A stretch of 34,354 bases of DNA from Streptomyces huiliensis (GCF_020037025.1 NZ_JAIQLH010000123.1:1-34354); one strand, 5' to 3'. Positions 18,781 to 27,101 are shown, counted from the first letter of the stretch. Numbers and translations: made by a program. Notes: generated by a model not told the origin, from the sequence alone.

Positions 18781-18822
18781 CACGGAGCGGGCCCCGGGGT
18801 TCTCCCCGGGGCCCGCTCCGTG
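18781..18822 (-). terminator. Strong terminator downstream of apt
   Basis: Perfect 19-base arms (18781-18799 and 18804-18822; outer bases CACGGAGCGG and CCGCTCCGTG) with the four-base loop TTCT. It starts 14 bases past the apt stop codon. It separates the secD-secF-apt transcript from relA. Confidence 0.88.
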
Positions 18823-18836
18823 TCTTCGGTGCCTTC

Positions 18837-19403
18837 TCAGACGCGGATCAGCGCGTCCACCGGCGCCTCGCCGAGCACCTTCGCCAGCCGCTCCCGGCCG
18901 GGCAGGAAACCCAGCTCCATCAGGACGGCGACGCCGACGGGCTCGGCCCCGGCCCGGCGGATCAGCTGGACCGACGCCTCGGCGGTGCCGCCGGTGGCCA
19001 GGACGTCGTCGATGACCAGGACCCGGTCACCGGGGGTGAACGCCTCGGCGTGTATCTCGATCTCCGCCGTGCCGTACTCCAGCTCGTACGCCTGCGACAG
19101 GGTTGCGCCGGGCAGTTTGCCGGCCTTGCGGACGGGCACGAAGCCGACCTGGGCCCGGACGGCCACGGGGGCCGCCAGGATGAAGCCGCGGGCCTCCAGG
19201 CCGACGACCTTGTCCACCCGGTGGCGGACGCACAGCTCGGCGAACGCCTCGGTGAGGGCGGTGAACGCCTCCGGGTCGGCGAGCAGCGGCGTGATGTCCT
19301 TGAACACCACGCCCGGCTTCGGGTAGTCCGGCACGTCGTGGATGCGGCTGAGCAGCAGCTCGCGCAGGCTCTCGTCGGCGCCTTCCGCGCCCCAGGCGGT
19401 CAT
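18837..19403 (-). CDS. apt: Adenine phosphoribosyltransferase
   Basis: Product of 188 residues. It salvages adenine to AMP using PRPP in the cytosol. Family marks: DYPKPGVVFKDITPLL near the N-terminus, VGLEARGFILAAPVA, and the PRPP loop VLVIDDVLATGGTAEA with the adjacent acidic pair. The ATG overlaps the secF stop codon by four bases (ATGA), so it is coupled to secF. A strong terminator follows. The secD-secF-apt-relA order is typical of Streptomyces. Confidence 0.94.
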   Translation of the reverse strand: MTAWGAEGADESLRELLLSRIHDVPDYPKPGVVFKDITPLLADPEAFTALTEAFAELCVRHRVDKVVGLEARGFILAAPVAVRAQVGFVPVRKAGKLPGATLSQAYELEYGTAEIEIHAEAFTPGDRVLVIDDVLATGGTAEASVQLIRRAGAEPVGVAVLMELGFLPGRERLAKVLGEAPVDALIRV

Positions 19404-20521
19404 CGGCGCTTCCCGCCGCGGCCGCCGCGGTTGCGGCTCACCGGCTGCCGGCGCTGGCCGACCACACCGGCCGGGGACGCGTCCTGCGGCTCGTCGTCCT
19501 CGGCGTCGGCGTCCTGGGGCCCGCCCTCGTCCTGCGCCGAGTCCGCCTTGGCGGCCTGCGCGGCGCGCTTGGCGTGGACGCGCCGGGTGAGGGCCTTCAT
19601 CTGCGGGTCGCGCTCCTTGAGGTCGGCGACCAGCGGGGTGGCGATGAAGATCGACGAGTAGGCACCGGCCGCGAGGCCGACGAACAGGGCGAGCGAGATG
19701 TCGTTCAGCATGCCCGCGCCCAGGAAGCCGCCGCCGATGAACAGCAGACCGGCGACCGGGAGCAGGGCGACGACCGTGGTGTTGATGGAGCGCACCAGGG
19801 TGCCGTTGAGGCTACGGTTGGCGACCTCGCTGTACGTCCAGCGGGTCTGCTTGGTGAGGTCCTTCGCGCTCTCCTTGAGGCCGTCGAAGACGACGACGGT
19901 GTCGTAGAGCGAGTAACCGAGGATGGTCAGCAGACCGATGACCGTACCCGGGGTGACCTCGAAGCCCACGAGGGCGTAGATGCCCACGGTGATGGTGAGG
20001 TCGTGGATGAGGGCGATCAGGGCGGCGAGCGCCATCCGCCACTCGAAGGCGATGGCGAGGTAGATCACCACCAGGACCATGAAGACCGCCAAGCCCGTCC
20101 AGGCCTTGTTGGCGATCTCCTCACCCCAGCTGGGGCCGACGATGTCGGTGTTGATGTCGTCGGTGGAGACGTTCAGCTTCTTGGCCAGGGCCTGCTGCGT
20201 CGCGCGGGACTTCTGCTCGGTCAGCTCGCTGACCTGGATGCGCAGCTTGCCGTCGCCGGTCTTCTGGACGATCGCCGTGTGGCCGGAGGCCTCCTCGGCG
20301 ACCTGCTTGGCCGCGTCCGCCGAGACCGAGGTCTTCTTGGTGTCGAAGACCGCGCCGCCGGAGAACTCGATGCCCATGTTCAGGCCGCGCACCGCCAGGC
20401 CGACGATGGCCGTGATGGTGATGAGGATCGAGATGCCGTACCAGATCTTCCGCTTGGCGACGAAGTCGTAGCCGACCTCGCCTCGGTAGAGCCGGGCGCC
20501 GAGGGTGCCGAGTCGTGACAT
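19400..20521 (-). CDS. secF: Protein translocase subunit SecF
   Basis: Product of 373 residues with six predicted membrane helices. SecF works with SecD and YajC to assist SecYEG and uses the proton gradient in late steps of export. Family marks: GLNMGIEFSGGAVFD after the first helix, the extracellular domain (about 55-130), then VGPSWGEEI, and the membrane core with the GYSLYDTVVVFDGLKE motif and the NRSLNGTLVRSINTT helix. The C-terminal ~60 residues form an Asp/Gly/Arg-rich cytoplasmic tail (QDEGGPQDADAEDDEPQ) without known role. The ATG has AAGGAGG seven bases upstream and lies one base after the secD stop. Confidence 0.95.
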   Translation of the reverse strand: MSRLGTLGARLYRGEVGYDFVAKRKIWYGISILITITAIVGLAVRGLNMGIEFSGGAVFDTKKTSVSADAAKQVAEEASGHTAIVQKTGDGKLRIQVSELTEQKSRATQQALAKKLNVSTDDINTDIVGPSWGEEIANKAWTGLAVFMVLVVIYLAIAFEWRMALAALIALIHDLTITVGIYALVGFEVTPGTVIGLLTILGYSLYDTVVVFDGLKESAKDLTKQTRWTYSEVANRSLNGTLVRSINTTVVALLPVAGLLFIGGGFLGAGMLNDISLALFVGLAAGAYSSIFIATPLVADLKERDPQMKALTRRVHAKRAAQAAKADSAQDEGGPQDADAEDDEPQDASPAGVVGQRRQPVSRNRGGRGGKRR

Positions 20522-20522
20522 C

Positions 20523-22313
20523 TCACGCCTCCTTCGGGTCGACAGGGGCGGAGGGACGACGACGGGAGGCCCGCAGCGGCGGCTTGGCGCCGAGCCGCTT
20601 GGGGTCGAGGCCGGACCACGGGTGGCCGCTCGCGAAGAACTTGCGGCGGGCGAGGAGCGTCATCAGCGGCTTGGTGAAGAAGAAGACCACGACGACGTCG
20701 AGCAGGGTGGTCAGACCGAGGGTGAACGCGAAGCCCTGGACCTTGCCGACGGTGACGATGAAGAGCACCGCGGCGGCGAGGAAGGACACGAAGTCGGAGA
20801 CCAGGATCGTCCGGCGGGCGCGCGGCCAGCCGCGCTCCACGGCGGGGCGCAGGCTGCGGCCGTCGCGGATCTCGTCCCGGACCCGCTCGAAGTAGACGAT
20901 GAACGAGTCGGCGGTGATACCGATGGCGACGATGGCACCGCAGACGGCCGGGAGGTTCAGGGCGAACCCGATGGCCTTCCCGAGCAGGACCATGATCGTG
21001 TACGTCAGGACCGCCGAGGCCGCGAGGCTGGCGAGCGCGACGAGCGCGAGGCCGCGGTAGTAGACCACCAGGTAGATCACGACGAGCGCGAGGCCGATGG
21101 CACCGGCGATCAGGCCGGCGCGCAGCTGCTCGCCGCCGAGCGCGGCGGAGACGGTGGTCTCCGTGACGACGTCGAAGGACAGCGGCAGGGCACCGTACGA
21201 CAGCATGTTGGCGAGGTCGTCCGCGCTGGACTGGTCGAAGTTTCCGCTGATCTCGGCGCTGCCGCCGGGGATGGCGGAGCGCACGGAGGGGGCGGAGACC
21301 GCCTGGTTGTCCATGACGATCGCGAACCGGTTCTGCGGCTCGGGCTTGGCGGCGAGCTTGCCGGTGATGTCGGCGAACTTCTTGGCGCCGCTGCCGTTGA
21401 ACTTCAGCTGGACCTGCCAGCCGGTGGCCCGCTGGGTGTCGAGGGCGGCCTTGGCCTCGGTGACGTCCACGCCCTTGACGGCGACGGGGCCGAGGAGGAG
21501 CTTCTCCTGGCCGTCCTTGTCGCAGACCACGACCTCGTCCGTGTCCTTGGCGCGGCCGGCCTGCTTCGCGGCCTGGGAGCGGGCTTCCTTGGTGGAGCAG
21601 TCCAGGGCGGCGAACTGCTTCTGCAGGTCGTTGGCGGCGCCGCCCGAGGGCTTCGGCGACGGCGTGGGCGGCTTGGGCGCCTGCGGGGCCTTCAGGGCCT
21701 CCGTGACGGCCCGGCCCTGGGTGTGGGACCCGGACGGGGTGGCCGAGGAGCCGGGGGCGGACGCGGTGGGCGTGCCGGAGGGCTTGCCCTTCTCGGCGTC
21801 CTTCTTGTCCTTCTCGGCGTCCTTCGCCTTGTCCTTGCTCTTGTCGCCCTTGTCCTTGCCGGTGCCGGCCGACGCGCTCGGCGTGGGCTCGGGCAGCTTG
21901 CCGGCGGGCGCGGCGACGATCACCGGGCGGAAGGTGAGCTGGGCGGTGGTGCCGACCTGCTCACGGGCCTGCTTCGCGTTCGTCCCCTTGGGGATGTTCA
22001 CGATGATGTGCTTCTTGCCCTGCGTCTGGACCTCGGACTCGGTCACGCCGAGACCGTTGACACGCCGCTCGATGATGCCCGCGGCCGTGTTCATGTTGGT
22101 CGTGGTGATCGCGTTGGGCTGGCCCGGCGTGTTCTTCGCCTCGAGCGTGAAGCTCGTGCCGCCCGCCAGGTCGATGCCCAGGCGGGGGGTGGTCTGCCCG
22201 GAGGCGAACATTCCCCCGACGAGCGCCACCATGGCGATCAGGATGAAGGCCAGGACTCTGCCCGGCCTGCCCTGGCCGCCCGGGGACCTGCGGCCCTTCT
22301 TCGGTGCTGCCAC
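20523..22313 (-). CDS. secD: Protein translocase subunit SecD with low-complexity insertion
   Basis: Product of 596 residues. The first membrane helix (about 20-37) is followed by TTPRLGIDLAGGTSFTLEA, the family's conserved start, then the external P1 region. This is interrupted by a Lys/Asp- and Pro/Ser-rich stretch (about 139-225) with no predicted fold. The base domain resumes near LLLGPVAVKGVDVTEA, and the five-helix membrane core carries GITADSFIVYFERVRDEIRDG, the equivalent of SecD motif D5. GTG start with GGGAG ten bases upstream. yajC is 147 bases upstream with a hairpin between. SecD and SecF are separate proteins here. Confidence 0.95.
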   Translation of the reverse strand: MAAPKKGRRSPGGQGRPGRVLAFILIAMVALVGGMFASGQTTPRLGIDLAGGTSFTLEAKNTPGQPNAITTTNMNTAAGIIERRVNGLGVTESEVQTQGKKHIIVNIPKGTNAKQAREQVGTTAQLTFRPVIVAAPAGKLPEPTPSASAGTGKDKGDKSKDKAKDAEKDKKDAEKGKPSGTPTASAPGSSATPSGSHTQGRAVTEALKAPQAPKPPTPSPKPSGGAANDLQKQFAALDCSTKEARSQAAKQAGRAKDTDEVVVCDKDGQEKLLLGPVAVKGVDVTEAKAALDTQRATGWQVQLKFNGSGAKKFADITGKLAAKPEPQNRFAIVMDNQAVSAPSVRSAIPGGSAEISGNFDQSSADDLANMLSYGALPLSFDVVTETTVSAALGGEQLRAGLIAGAIGLALVVIYLVVYYRGLALVALASLAASAVLTYTIMVLLGKAIGFALNLPAVCGAIVAIGITADSFIVYFERVRDEIRDGRSLRPAVERGWPRARRTILVSDFVSFLAAAVLFIVTVGKVQGFAFTLGLTTLLDVVVVFFFTKPLMTLLARRKFFASGHPWSGLDPKRLGAKPPLRASRRRPSAPVDPKEA

Positions 22314-22413
22314 CTTGTCGTTTCTCCCTGTCCAACCGCCGGGCGTCGGGTGTTCGCCCGGCGGCCACGAAGTTTGTGGGGACCTGCCCCCCGCCGGAGC
22401 CTAGACCGTCAGC

Positions 22414-22451
22414 GAACCGCGACGCACCGAGCGGTGGGTGCGTCGCGGTTC
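22414..22451 (-). terminator. Hairpin between yajC and secD
   Basis: Perfect 15-base arms (22414-22428 and 22437-22451; GAACCGCGACGCACC against GGTGCGTCGCGGTTC) with an eight-base loop. It begins nine bases past the yajC stop codon. It would end or reduce transcription from yajC into secD unless secD has its own promoter in the remaining 100 bases. Confidence 0.7.
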
Positions 22452-22460
22452 CAGGTGGGA

Positions 22461-22961
22461 CTACTTCGCGTCGGAGTCGCCGTCCCGCTTGGCGTCCTTG
22501 GGCTCCGCCTTGGTGGCGTCCGCGGGCTTCTCGGCCGTCCCGGCCTCGTCCTTCGCGGCGGCCTCGGCCTTCGCGTCGGCGGAGGTGTCCTTGCCGAGGT
22601 CGATCTTCTTCTCGCCGGCTTCCTCGTTCAGCGAGGAGAGGTCGTCCGGGACGACCGGGGCGTCGTCGTCGGACCCCTCGATGCCGTGGATGATGCGGTT
22701 GTACTCGTCGTCCGGCAGGACGGCACCGATGGCGTTCTTCGCGTAGATCGCGTGAACGCCCGGGGCGACCTCCAGGAGGACGGAGTCCTCGCTGACCTCC
22801 TTGACGGTGGCGTACATGCCGCCGATCGTCCGCACACCGGTGCCCGGCTGCATCTGGTCGCGCATCTGCGCAGCCTGGCGCTGCTTGTTCTTGGCCGACC
22901 GGGTCATCAGGAACATGGCCCCGATGAGCACGATGAACGGCAGGAGAGTCACGATATTCAC
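22461..22961 (-). CDS. yajC: Preprotein translocase subunit YajC
   Basis: Product of 166 residues. An N-terminal membrane helix (MNIVTLLPFIVLIGAMFLM) is followed by the YajC core (GVRTIGGMYATVKEVSEDSVLLEVAPGVHAIYAKNAI) and a long acidic/Lys-rich tail (about 98-166) that is probably disordered. YajC associates with SecDF. GTG start with AAGGA about 11 bases upstream. A candidate promoter on the minus strand (TTGTTC, 18 bases, TAGACT; about 23049-23078) precedes a ~90-base leader that contains the inverted arms ATGCCGT/ACGGCAT (about 23019-23041); both are weakly supported. ruvB lies upstream on the same strand, 164 bases away. Confidence 0.9.
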   Translation of the reverse strand: MNIVTLLPFIVLIGAMFLMTRSAKNKQRQAAQMRDQMQPGTGVRTIGGMYATVKEVSEDSVLLEVAPGVHAIYAKNAIGAVLPDDEYNRIIHGIEGSDDDAPVVPDDLSSLNEEAGEKKIDLGKDTSADAKAEAAAKDEAGTAEKPADATKAEPKDAKRDGDSDAK

Positions 22962-23125
22962 GGGACGGGATTTCCTTCACACGACCGCTTGGGGGTGCGG
23001 CCTGGTCTACGGGGGTGGTATGCCGTGCCATACGGACGGCATCGGCGGAGTCTAAGCGAGTCCGCACCAATGGAACAACGCCCAGCATGGCACCCGGGTT
23101 CCTGGCCGGACCAGTCCCCGCGCCG

Positions 23126-24205
23126 TCACTCGGCGAACGGGGAACTCCCTCCCGTCCCGCCTTCGCCAGCCCGGCCCGCACCCCCGGCGACCTGCGGCGG
23201 CACCATTCCCAGGTGCTCCCAGGCCGCGGGCGTCGCGATCCGGCCCCGGGGCGTCCTGGCCAGCAGCCCCTCCCGGACGAGGAACGGCTCGGCGACCTCC
23301 TCGACGGTCTCCCGCTCCTCGCCGACGGCCACGGCCAGCGTGGACAGGCCGACCGGGCCGCCCCCGAAGAGCTTGAGGAGCGCGGTGAGCACGGCCCGGT
23401 CCAGCCGGTCGAGGCCGCGGGCGTCCACCTCGTACACCTCCAGGGCCTTCGCCGCGACCTCGCGGGTGATCAGGCCGTCGGCCTTCACCTGGGCGTAGTC
23501 GCGGACGCGGCGCAGCAGCCGGTTGGCGATGCGGGGCGTGCCGCGCGACCGGCCGGCGATCTCGGCGGCTCCCTCCGCGTCTATGGTCACGTCGAGCAGC
23601 CCGGCCGACCGGCCGACGACGCGCTCCAGCTCGGCGGGGGCGTAGAACTCCATGTGCCCGGTGAAGCCGAAGCGGTCGCGCAGCGGAGGCGGCAGCAGGC
23701 CGGCACGCGTGGTGGCGCCGACGAGGGTGAAGGGCGGCAGCTCCAGGGGGATGGCCGTGGCGCCGGGGCCCTTGCCGACGATCACGTCGACCCGGAAGTC
23801 CTCCATCGCCATGTACAGCATCTCCTCGGCGGGCCGGGACATGCGGTGGATCTCGTCGAGGAAGAGGACCTCGCCCTCGGTGAGGGAGGAGAGGATCGCC
23901 GCGAGGTCGCCCGCGTGCTGGATGGCGGGGCCCGAGGTGATGCGGATGGGGGCGCCCATCTCGGCGGCGATGATCATCGAGAGGGTGGTCTTGCCGAGCC
24001 CCGGGGCGCCGGAGAGCAGGACGTGGTCGGCGGTGGCACCGCGCTGCCGGGCCGCCTTCAGCACCAGGTCGAGCTGCTCGCGCACCCGCTCCTGGCCGAT
24101 GAACTCGCCCAGGTCCTTGGGCCGCAGGGCGGCTTCGACGGCCTGGTCGTCATGATCGGCGACGGCCCCGACGAGCCGCTCGTCGGCGGGGGGTACGAAC
24201 TCCAC
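23126..24205 (-). CDS. ruvB: Holliday junction branch migration helicase RuvB
   Basis: Product of 359 residues. AAA+ motor of branch migration, loaded by RuvA. Walker A GAPGLGKT (66-73), Walker B VLFLDEIH with Asp117-Glu118, the RuvA-contacting hairpin region (VGKGPGATAIPLELPPFTLVG), sensor 1 GATTRAG, the arginine finger region PPLRDRFG, and a C-terminal winged helix ending near RTPRGR. The GTG start gives MEFVPPADERLVG; the ribosome site is weak. The ~20-residue Pro/Ala/Gly-rich C-terminal tail is unusual but short. A 97-base dispersed repeat lies between ruvA and this start, so RuvB expression may be partly uncoupled from ruvCA. Confidence 0.95.
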   Translation of the reverse strand: MEFVPPADERLVGAVADHDDQAVEAALRPKDLGEFIGQERVREQLDLVLKAARQRGATADHVLLSGAPGLGKTTLSMIIAAEMGAPIRITSGPAIQHAGDLAAILSSLTEGEVLFLDEIHRMSRPAEEMLYMAMEDFRVDVIVGKGPGATAIPLELPPFTLVGATTRAGLLPPPLRDRFGFTGHMEFYAPAELERVVGRSAGLLDVTIDAEGAAEIAGRSRGTPRIANRLLRRVRDYAQVKADGLITREVAAKALEVYEVDARGLDRLDRAVLTALLKLFGGGPVGLSTLAVAVGEERETVEEVAEPFLVREGLLARTPRGRIATPAAWEHLGMVPPQVAGGAGRAGEGGTGGSSPFAE

Positions 24206-24234
24206 GGTGGAAACCTAGCGGTTGGGGGCTTGTT

Positions 24235-24331
24235 CAGCCCGTCCGGCGTTTGAGGACACCGCGCGGAGCGCGGTGCGGGGGGTCCGGGGGGCGAAGCCCC
24301 TCGGGAAACGGTGAAAGGGCGGGGCCGGGGC
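24235..24331 (+). repeat. Intergenic dispersed repeat between ruvA and ruvB
   Basis: Begins CAGCCCGTCCGGCGTTTGAG, continues ACCGCGC-GGA-GCGCGGT (24258-24274), then GGGGC-GAA-GCCCC (24288-24300) and AAACGGTGAAAGGGCGGGG. Same blocks and order as 9321-9416, with the second hairpin kept as a structure but changed in sequence. It fills most of the 140-base gap between the ruvA stop and the ruvB start. Confidence 0.8.
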
Positions 24332-24345
24332 GGAACCCACCGCGC

Positions 24346-24960
24346 TCACCGGGCCCGGTTCAGCGTCTGCAAGGCGGCCCGCAACAGCTGCCCGACCTGC
24401 GGCGCACCCCCCGCGGCAGCAGCCTGCGGCGCGACGGCCTCAACGGCTTCCTCGGCGTCGCGCGGCGCGTACCCGAGCCCGACCAGCGCCGCGTGCAGCT
24501 GCTCGCGCCACCCGGCGGGCGCCGAGGAGACGGCCGCGGCGGCCGGCGCGGAACCGACCGGCGCGCCCAGCCGGTCCTTGAGCTCCAGCAGCAGCTTCTG
24601 GGCCCCCTTCTTCCCGATCCCGGGAACGGCGGTGAGCGCCTTCTCGTCACCCGCGGCGAACGCCCGCCGCAGCGCGTCCGGCGCGTGCACGGCCAGCATG
24701 GCCTGCGCGAGCCGCGGCCCGACCCCGCTCGCGGTCTGCAGCAGCTCGAACGTCTGCCGCTCGTCGTCGTCGGCGAAGCCGTAGAGCGTCAGGGAGTCCT
24801 CGCGGACGACGAGCGAGGTGGCCAGCCGCGCGGGCTCTCCCACGCGCAGGCCGGACAGGGTGTTGGGGGTGCACTGGACGGCCATGCCGACGCCGCCGAC
24901 CTCGACGACGGCGGTGTCCGGGGCGAGGGCGGCGACGGGGCCGGAGACGAAGGCGATCAT
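24346..24960 (-). CDS. ruvA: Holliday junction branch migration protein RuvA
   Basis: Product of 204 residues, normal size. RuvA tetramers bind four-way junctions and load RuvB. N-terminal OB fold (MIAFVSGPVAAL...VVEVGGVGMAVQC), helix-hairpin-helix motifs (LLQTASGVGPRLAQAML and LTAVPGIGKKGAQKLLLEL), a Pro/Ala linker, and a C-terminal RuvB-binding domain (EQLHAALVGLGYAPRDAEEAV). The ATG overlaps the ruvC stop by four bases. ruvB follows after a repeat-filled gap. Confidence 0.95.
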   Translation of the reverse strand: MIAFVSGPVAALAPDTAVVEVGGVGMAVQCTPNTLSGLRVGEPARLATSLVVREDSLTLYGFADDDERQTFELLQTASGVGPRLAQAMLAVHAPDALRRAFAAGDEKALTAVPGIGKKGAQKLLLELKDRLGAPVGSAPAAAAVSSAPAGWREQLHAALVGLGYAPRDAEEAVEAVAPQAAAAGGAPQVGQLLRAALQTLNRAR

Positions 24961-25508
24961 CGGGTGCCCTTCGGGAGGCGTACGGGGGCGGTGGTGCGGC
25001 GGTGGGCGGCAACGGCCTGCTGGAGGCGGCCGGTGGCCGGGGCCCGCCAGATGTGGCAGATGGCGAGGGCGAGCGCGTCGGCGGCGTCGGCCGGCTTGGG
25101 CGGGGCGTCGAGCCGGAGCAGCCGGGTGACCATGGAGCCCACCTGCGCCTTGTCGGCCCGGCCCGAGCCGGTGACGGCCGCCTTGACCTCGCTGGGGGTG
25201 TGCAGCGCGACGGGCAGCCCGCGGCGGGCGGCGCACAGCATGGCGACGGCGCTGGCCTGGGCGGTGCCCATGACCGTACGGACGTTGTGCTGGCTGAAGA
25301 CGCGCTCGACGGCCACGTACTCGGGCCGGTGCTCGTCCAGCCACTGCTCTATGCCGCGCTCCACGAGCACTAGCCGCTCGGCGGTGTCCGCCTCGGCGGG
25401 AGTCCGCACGACGCCGACGCCCAGCATGCGCAGCGGACGTCCCGCCGTCCCCTCGACGACGCCGACACCGCACCGCGTCAGCCCCGGGTCCACCCCCAGC
25501 ACGCGCAC
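24957..25508 (-). CDS. ruvC: Holliday junction resolvase RuvC
   Basis: Product of 183 residues. Endonuclease that cuts four-way junctions made and moved by RuvAB. The catalytic acidic set is present: Asp7 (GVDPGLTRCG), Glu68 (VAVERVF), Asp141 and Asp144 (PADAADALALAIC). GTG start with AAGGAGG seven bases upstream, a strong site for the first gene of the ruvC-ruvA-ruvB cluster. The C-terminal ~20 residues are basic. A terminator for yebC lies just upstream, so transcription of ruvCAB probably begins in the 70 bases between. Confidence 0.95.
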   Translation of the reverse strand: MRVLGVDPGLTRCGVGVVEGTAGRPLRMLGVGVVRTPAEADTAERLVLVERGIEQWLDEHRPEYVAVERVFSQHNVRTVMGTAQASAVAMLCAARRGLPVALHTPSEVKAAVTGSGRADKAQVGSMVTRLLRLDAPPKPADAADALALAICHIWRAPATGRLQQAVAAHRRTTAPVRLPKGTR

Positions 25509-25580
25509 CGCGCCCCTCCTTCGGTCAACTGTTCCGGCAGGCTACCGGGCGGCACTGACAACGCCGTCGACCGACAGCGC

Positions 25581-25614
25581 GACGGGCCGACGGGAGGTGT
25601 CCCGTCGGCCCGTC
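25581..25614 (-). terminator. Terminator downstream of yebC
   Basis: Perfect 15-base arms GACGGGCCGACGGGA and TCCCGTCGGCCCGTC with the loop GGTG, starting 34 bases past the yebC stop. Confidence 0.85.
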
Positions 25615-25648
25615 GGCGGCGGCGTCAACTGCCGGAGATCACCGGGGG

Positions 25649-26401
25649 TCAGGCGTCGACCTTCGCCATGACGTCGTCGGAGACGTCGAAGTTGGCGAAG
25701 ACGTTCTGCACGTCGTCGCTGTCCTCCAGGGCGTCGATCAGCTTGAAGATCTTGCGCGCGCCCTCCTCGTCCAGCTCCACCTGCATGGTGGGGACGAAGT
25801 TGGCCTCGGCCGAGTCGTAGTCGATGCCGGCCTCCTGGAGCGCGGTGCGGACCGCGACCAGGTCGGTGGCCTCGCTGAGCACCTCGAAGCTCTCGCCGAG
25901 GTCGTTGACCTCCTCGGCGCCCGCGTCCAGGACCGCGCCGAGGACGTCGTCCTCGGTGAGCTCGCCCTTGGGGACGATCACGACGCCCTTGCGGTTGAAG
26001 AGGTAGGAGACCGAACCCGGGTCGGCCATCGAGCCGCCGTTGCGGGTCATGGCGACGCGGACGTCACCGGCGGCGCGGTTGCGGTTGTCGGTGAGGCACT
26101 CGATGAGGACGGCCACGCCGTTGGGGCCGTAGCCCTCGTACATGATCGTCTCGTAGTCGGCGCCGCCCGCCTCCAGGCCGCCACCGCGCTTGACCGCGGA
26201 GTCGATGTTCTTGTTCGGGACCGACTGCTTCTTCGCCTTCTGGATGGCGTCGTAGAGCGTCGGGTTGCCGTCGATGTCGACGCCGCCCATGCGGGCCGCG
26301 ACCTCGATGTTCTTGATCAGCTTCGCGAAGAGCTTGCCGCGCTTGGCATCGATCACGGCCTTCTTGTGCTTCGTCGTAGCCCATTTAGAGTGGCCGGACA
26401 T
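25649..26401 (-). CDS. yebC: YebC/TACO1-family protein
   Basis: Product of 250 residues, standard length. The start MSGHSKWATTKHKKAVIDAKRGKLF is the family signature. It is followed by the domain with NPTLYDAIQKAKKQSVPNKNID, then IMYEGYGPNGVAVLIECLTDN and a C-terminal acidic domain. YebC-type proteins were first called transcription regulators; more recent work on the family links them to translation of difficult Pro-rich stretches. ATG start with AAGGAG eight bases upstream. It is often next to ruvC, as here, and has its own terminators on both sides. Confidence 0.94.
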   Translation of the reverse strand: MSGHSKWATTKHKKAVIDAKRGKLFAKLIKNIEVAARMGGVDIDGNPTLYDAIQKAKKQSVPNKNIDSAVKRGGGLEAGGADYETIMYEGYGPNGVAVLIECLTDNRNRAAGDVRVAMTRNGGSMADPGSVSYLFNRKGVVIVPKGELTEDDVLGAVLDAGAEEVNDLGESFEVLSEATDLVAVRTALQEAGIDYDSAEANFVPTMQVELDEEGARKIFKLIDALEDSDDVQNVFANFDVSDDVMAKVDA

Positions 26402-26439
26402 CCGCCTGTCTCCTTCGCGTTACCCATACTGAACGAACG

Positions 26440-26464
26440 ACTGAGATCCTACCGGGATCTCAGT
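26440..26464 (-). terminator. Terminator overlapping the pdxT stop codon
   Basis: Ten-base arms ACTGAGATCC and GGATCTCAGT with the loop TACCG. On the minus strand the hairpin is followed by TCGTTCGTTC, a T-rich run unusual in this genome. The pdxT stop codon (26460-26462) lies inside one arm. Confidence 0.8.
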
Positions 26465-27074
26465 GCCGTGCGGCGCGCACCATCTCCACGAAGAGGCCGT
26501 GCACCCGGTGGTCGCCGGTGAGCTCGGGGTGGAACGACGTGGCCAGCACGTTCCCTTGGCGGACGGCCACCGTGTGCCCGTCGTGCACGGCGAGGACCTC
26601 GACCTGGGCGCCGGTCGACTCGACCCACGGCGCGCGGATGAAGACGCCTTCGACCGGGCCGCCCTCGACGCCGGTCATCCCGACCGACGCCTCGAACGAC
26701 TCGTTCTGGCGGCCGAAGGCGTTGCGGCGCACGATCATGTCGATGCCGCCGAGGGTCTCCTGGTCCTCGCGGCCGTCCAGGATCTTGTCGGCGAGCATGA
26801 TCATGCCGGCGCAGGTGCCGTAGACGGGCATCCCCGACCGCACCCGCTCGCGGAGCGGTTCGAGCATGCCGAAGACCACGGCCAGCTTGGACATGGTGGT
26901 GGACTCGCCGCCGGGTATCACCAGGCCGTCGACCTCGGCGAGCTCCTCGGGACGGCGCACCGGACGGGCCGTCGCGTCGGCGGCCGCCAGGGCCACGAGG
27001 TGCTCGCGGACGTCGCCCTGGAGGGCGAGGACACCGATGGTGGGGTTGGAGACACCGTTGGTGGGAGTGGACAC
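26460..27074 (-). CDS. pdxT: Pyridoxal 5'-phosphate synthase glutaminase subunit PdxT
   Basis: Product of 204 residues. Class I glutaminase that hydrolyses glutamine and passes ammonia to PdxS. The nucleophile is Cys88 in VYGTCAGMIML, and the charge relay is His182 and Glu184 in SFHPELTGD. The start region TIGVLALQGDVREH and PGGESTT are family marks. GTG start with AGGA about six bases upstream. pdxS lies 80 bases upstream, behind a strong hairpin. Confidence 0.96.
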   Translation of the reverse strand: MSTPTNGVSNPTIGVLALQGDVREHLVALAAADATARPVRRPEELAEVDGLVIPGGESTTMSKLAVVFGMLEPLRERVRSGMPVYGTCAGMIMLADKILDGREDQETLGGIDMIVRRNAFGRQNESFEASVGMTGVEGGPVEGVFIRAPWVESTGAQVEVLAVHDGHTVAVRQGNVLATSFHPELTGDHRVHGLFVEMVRAARH

Positions 27075-27101
27075 GGTCGTCCTGCCTCTCGGTCGTACGG
27101 G

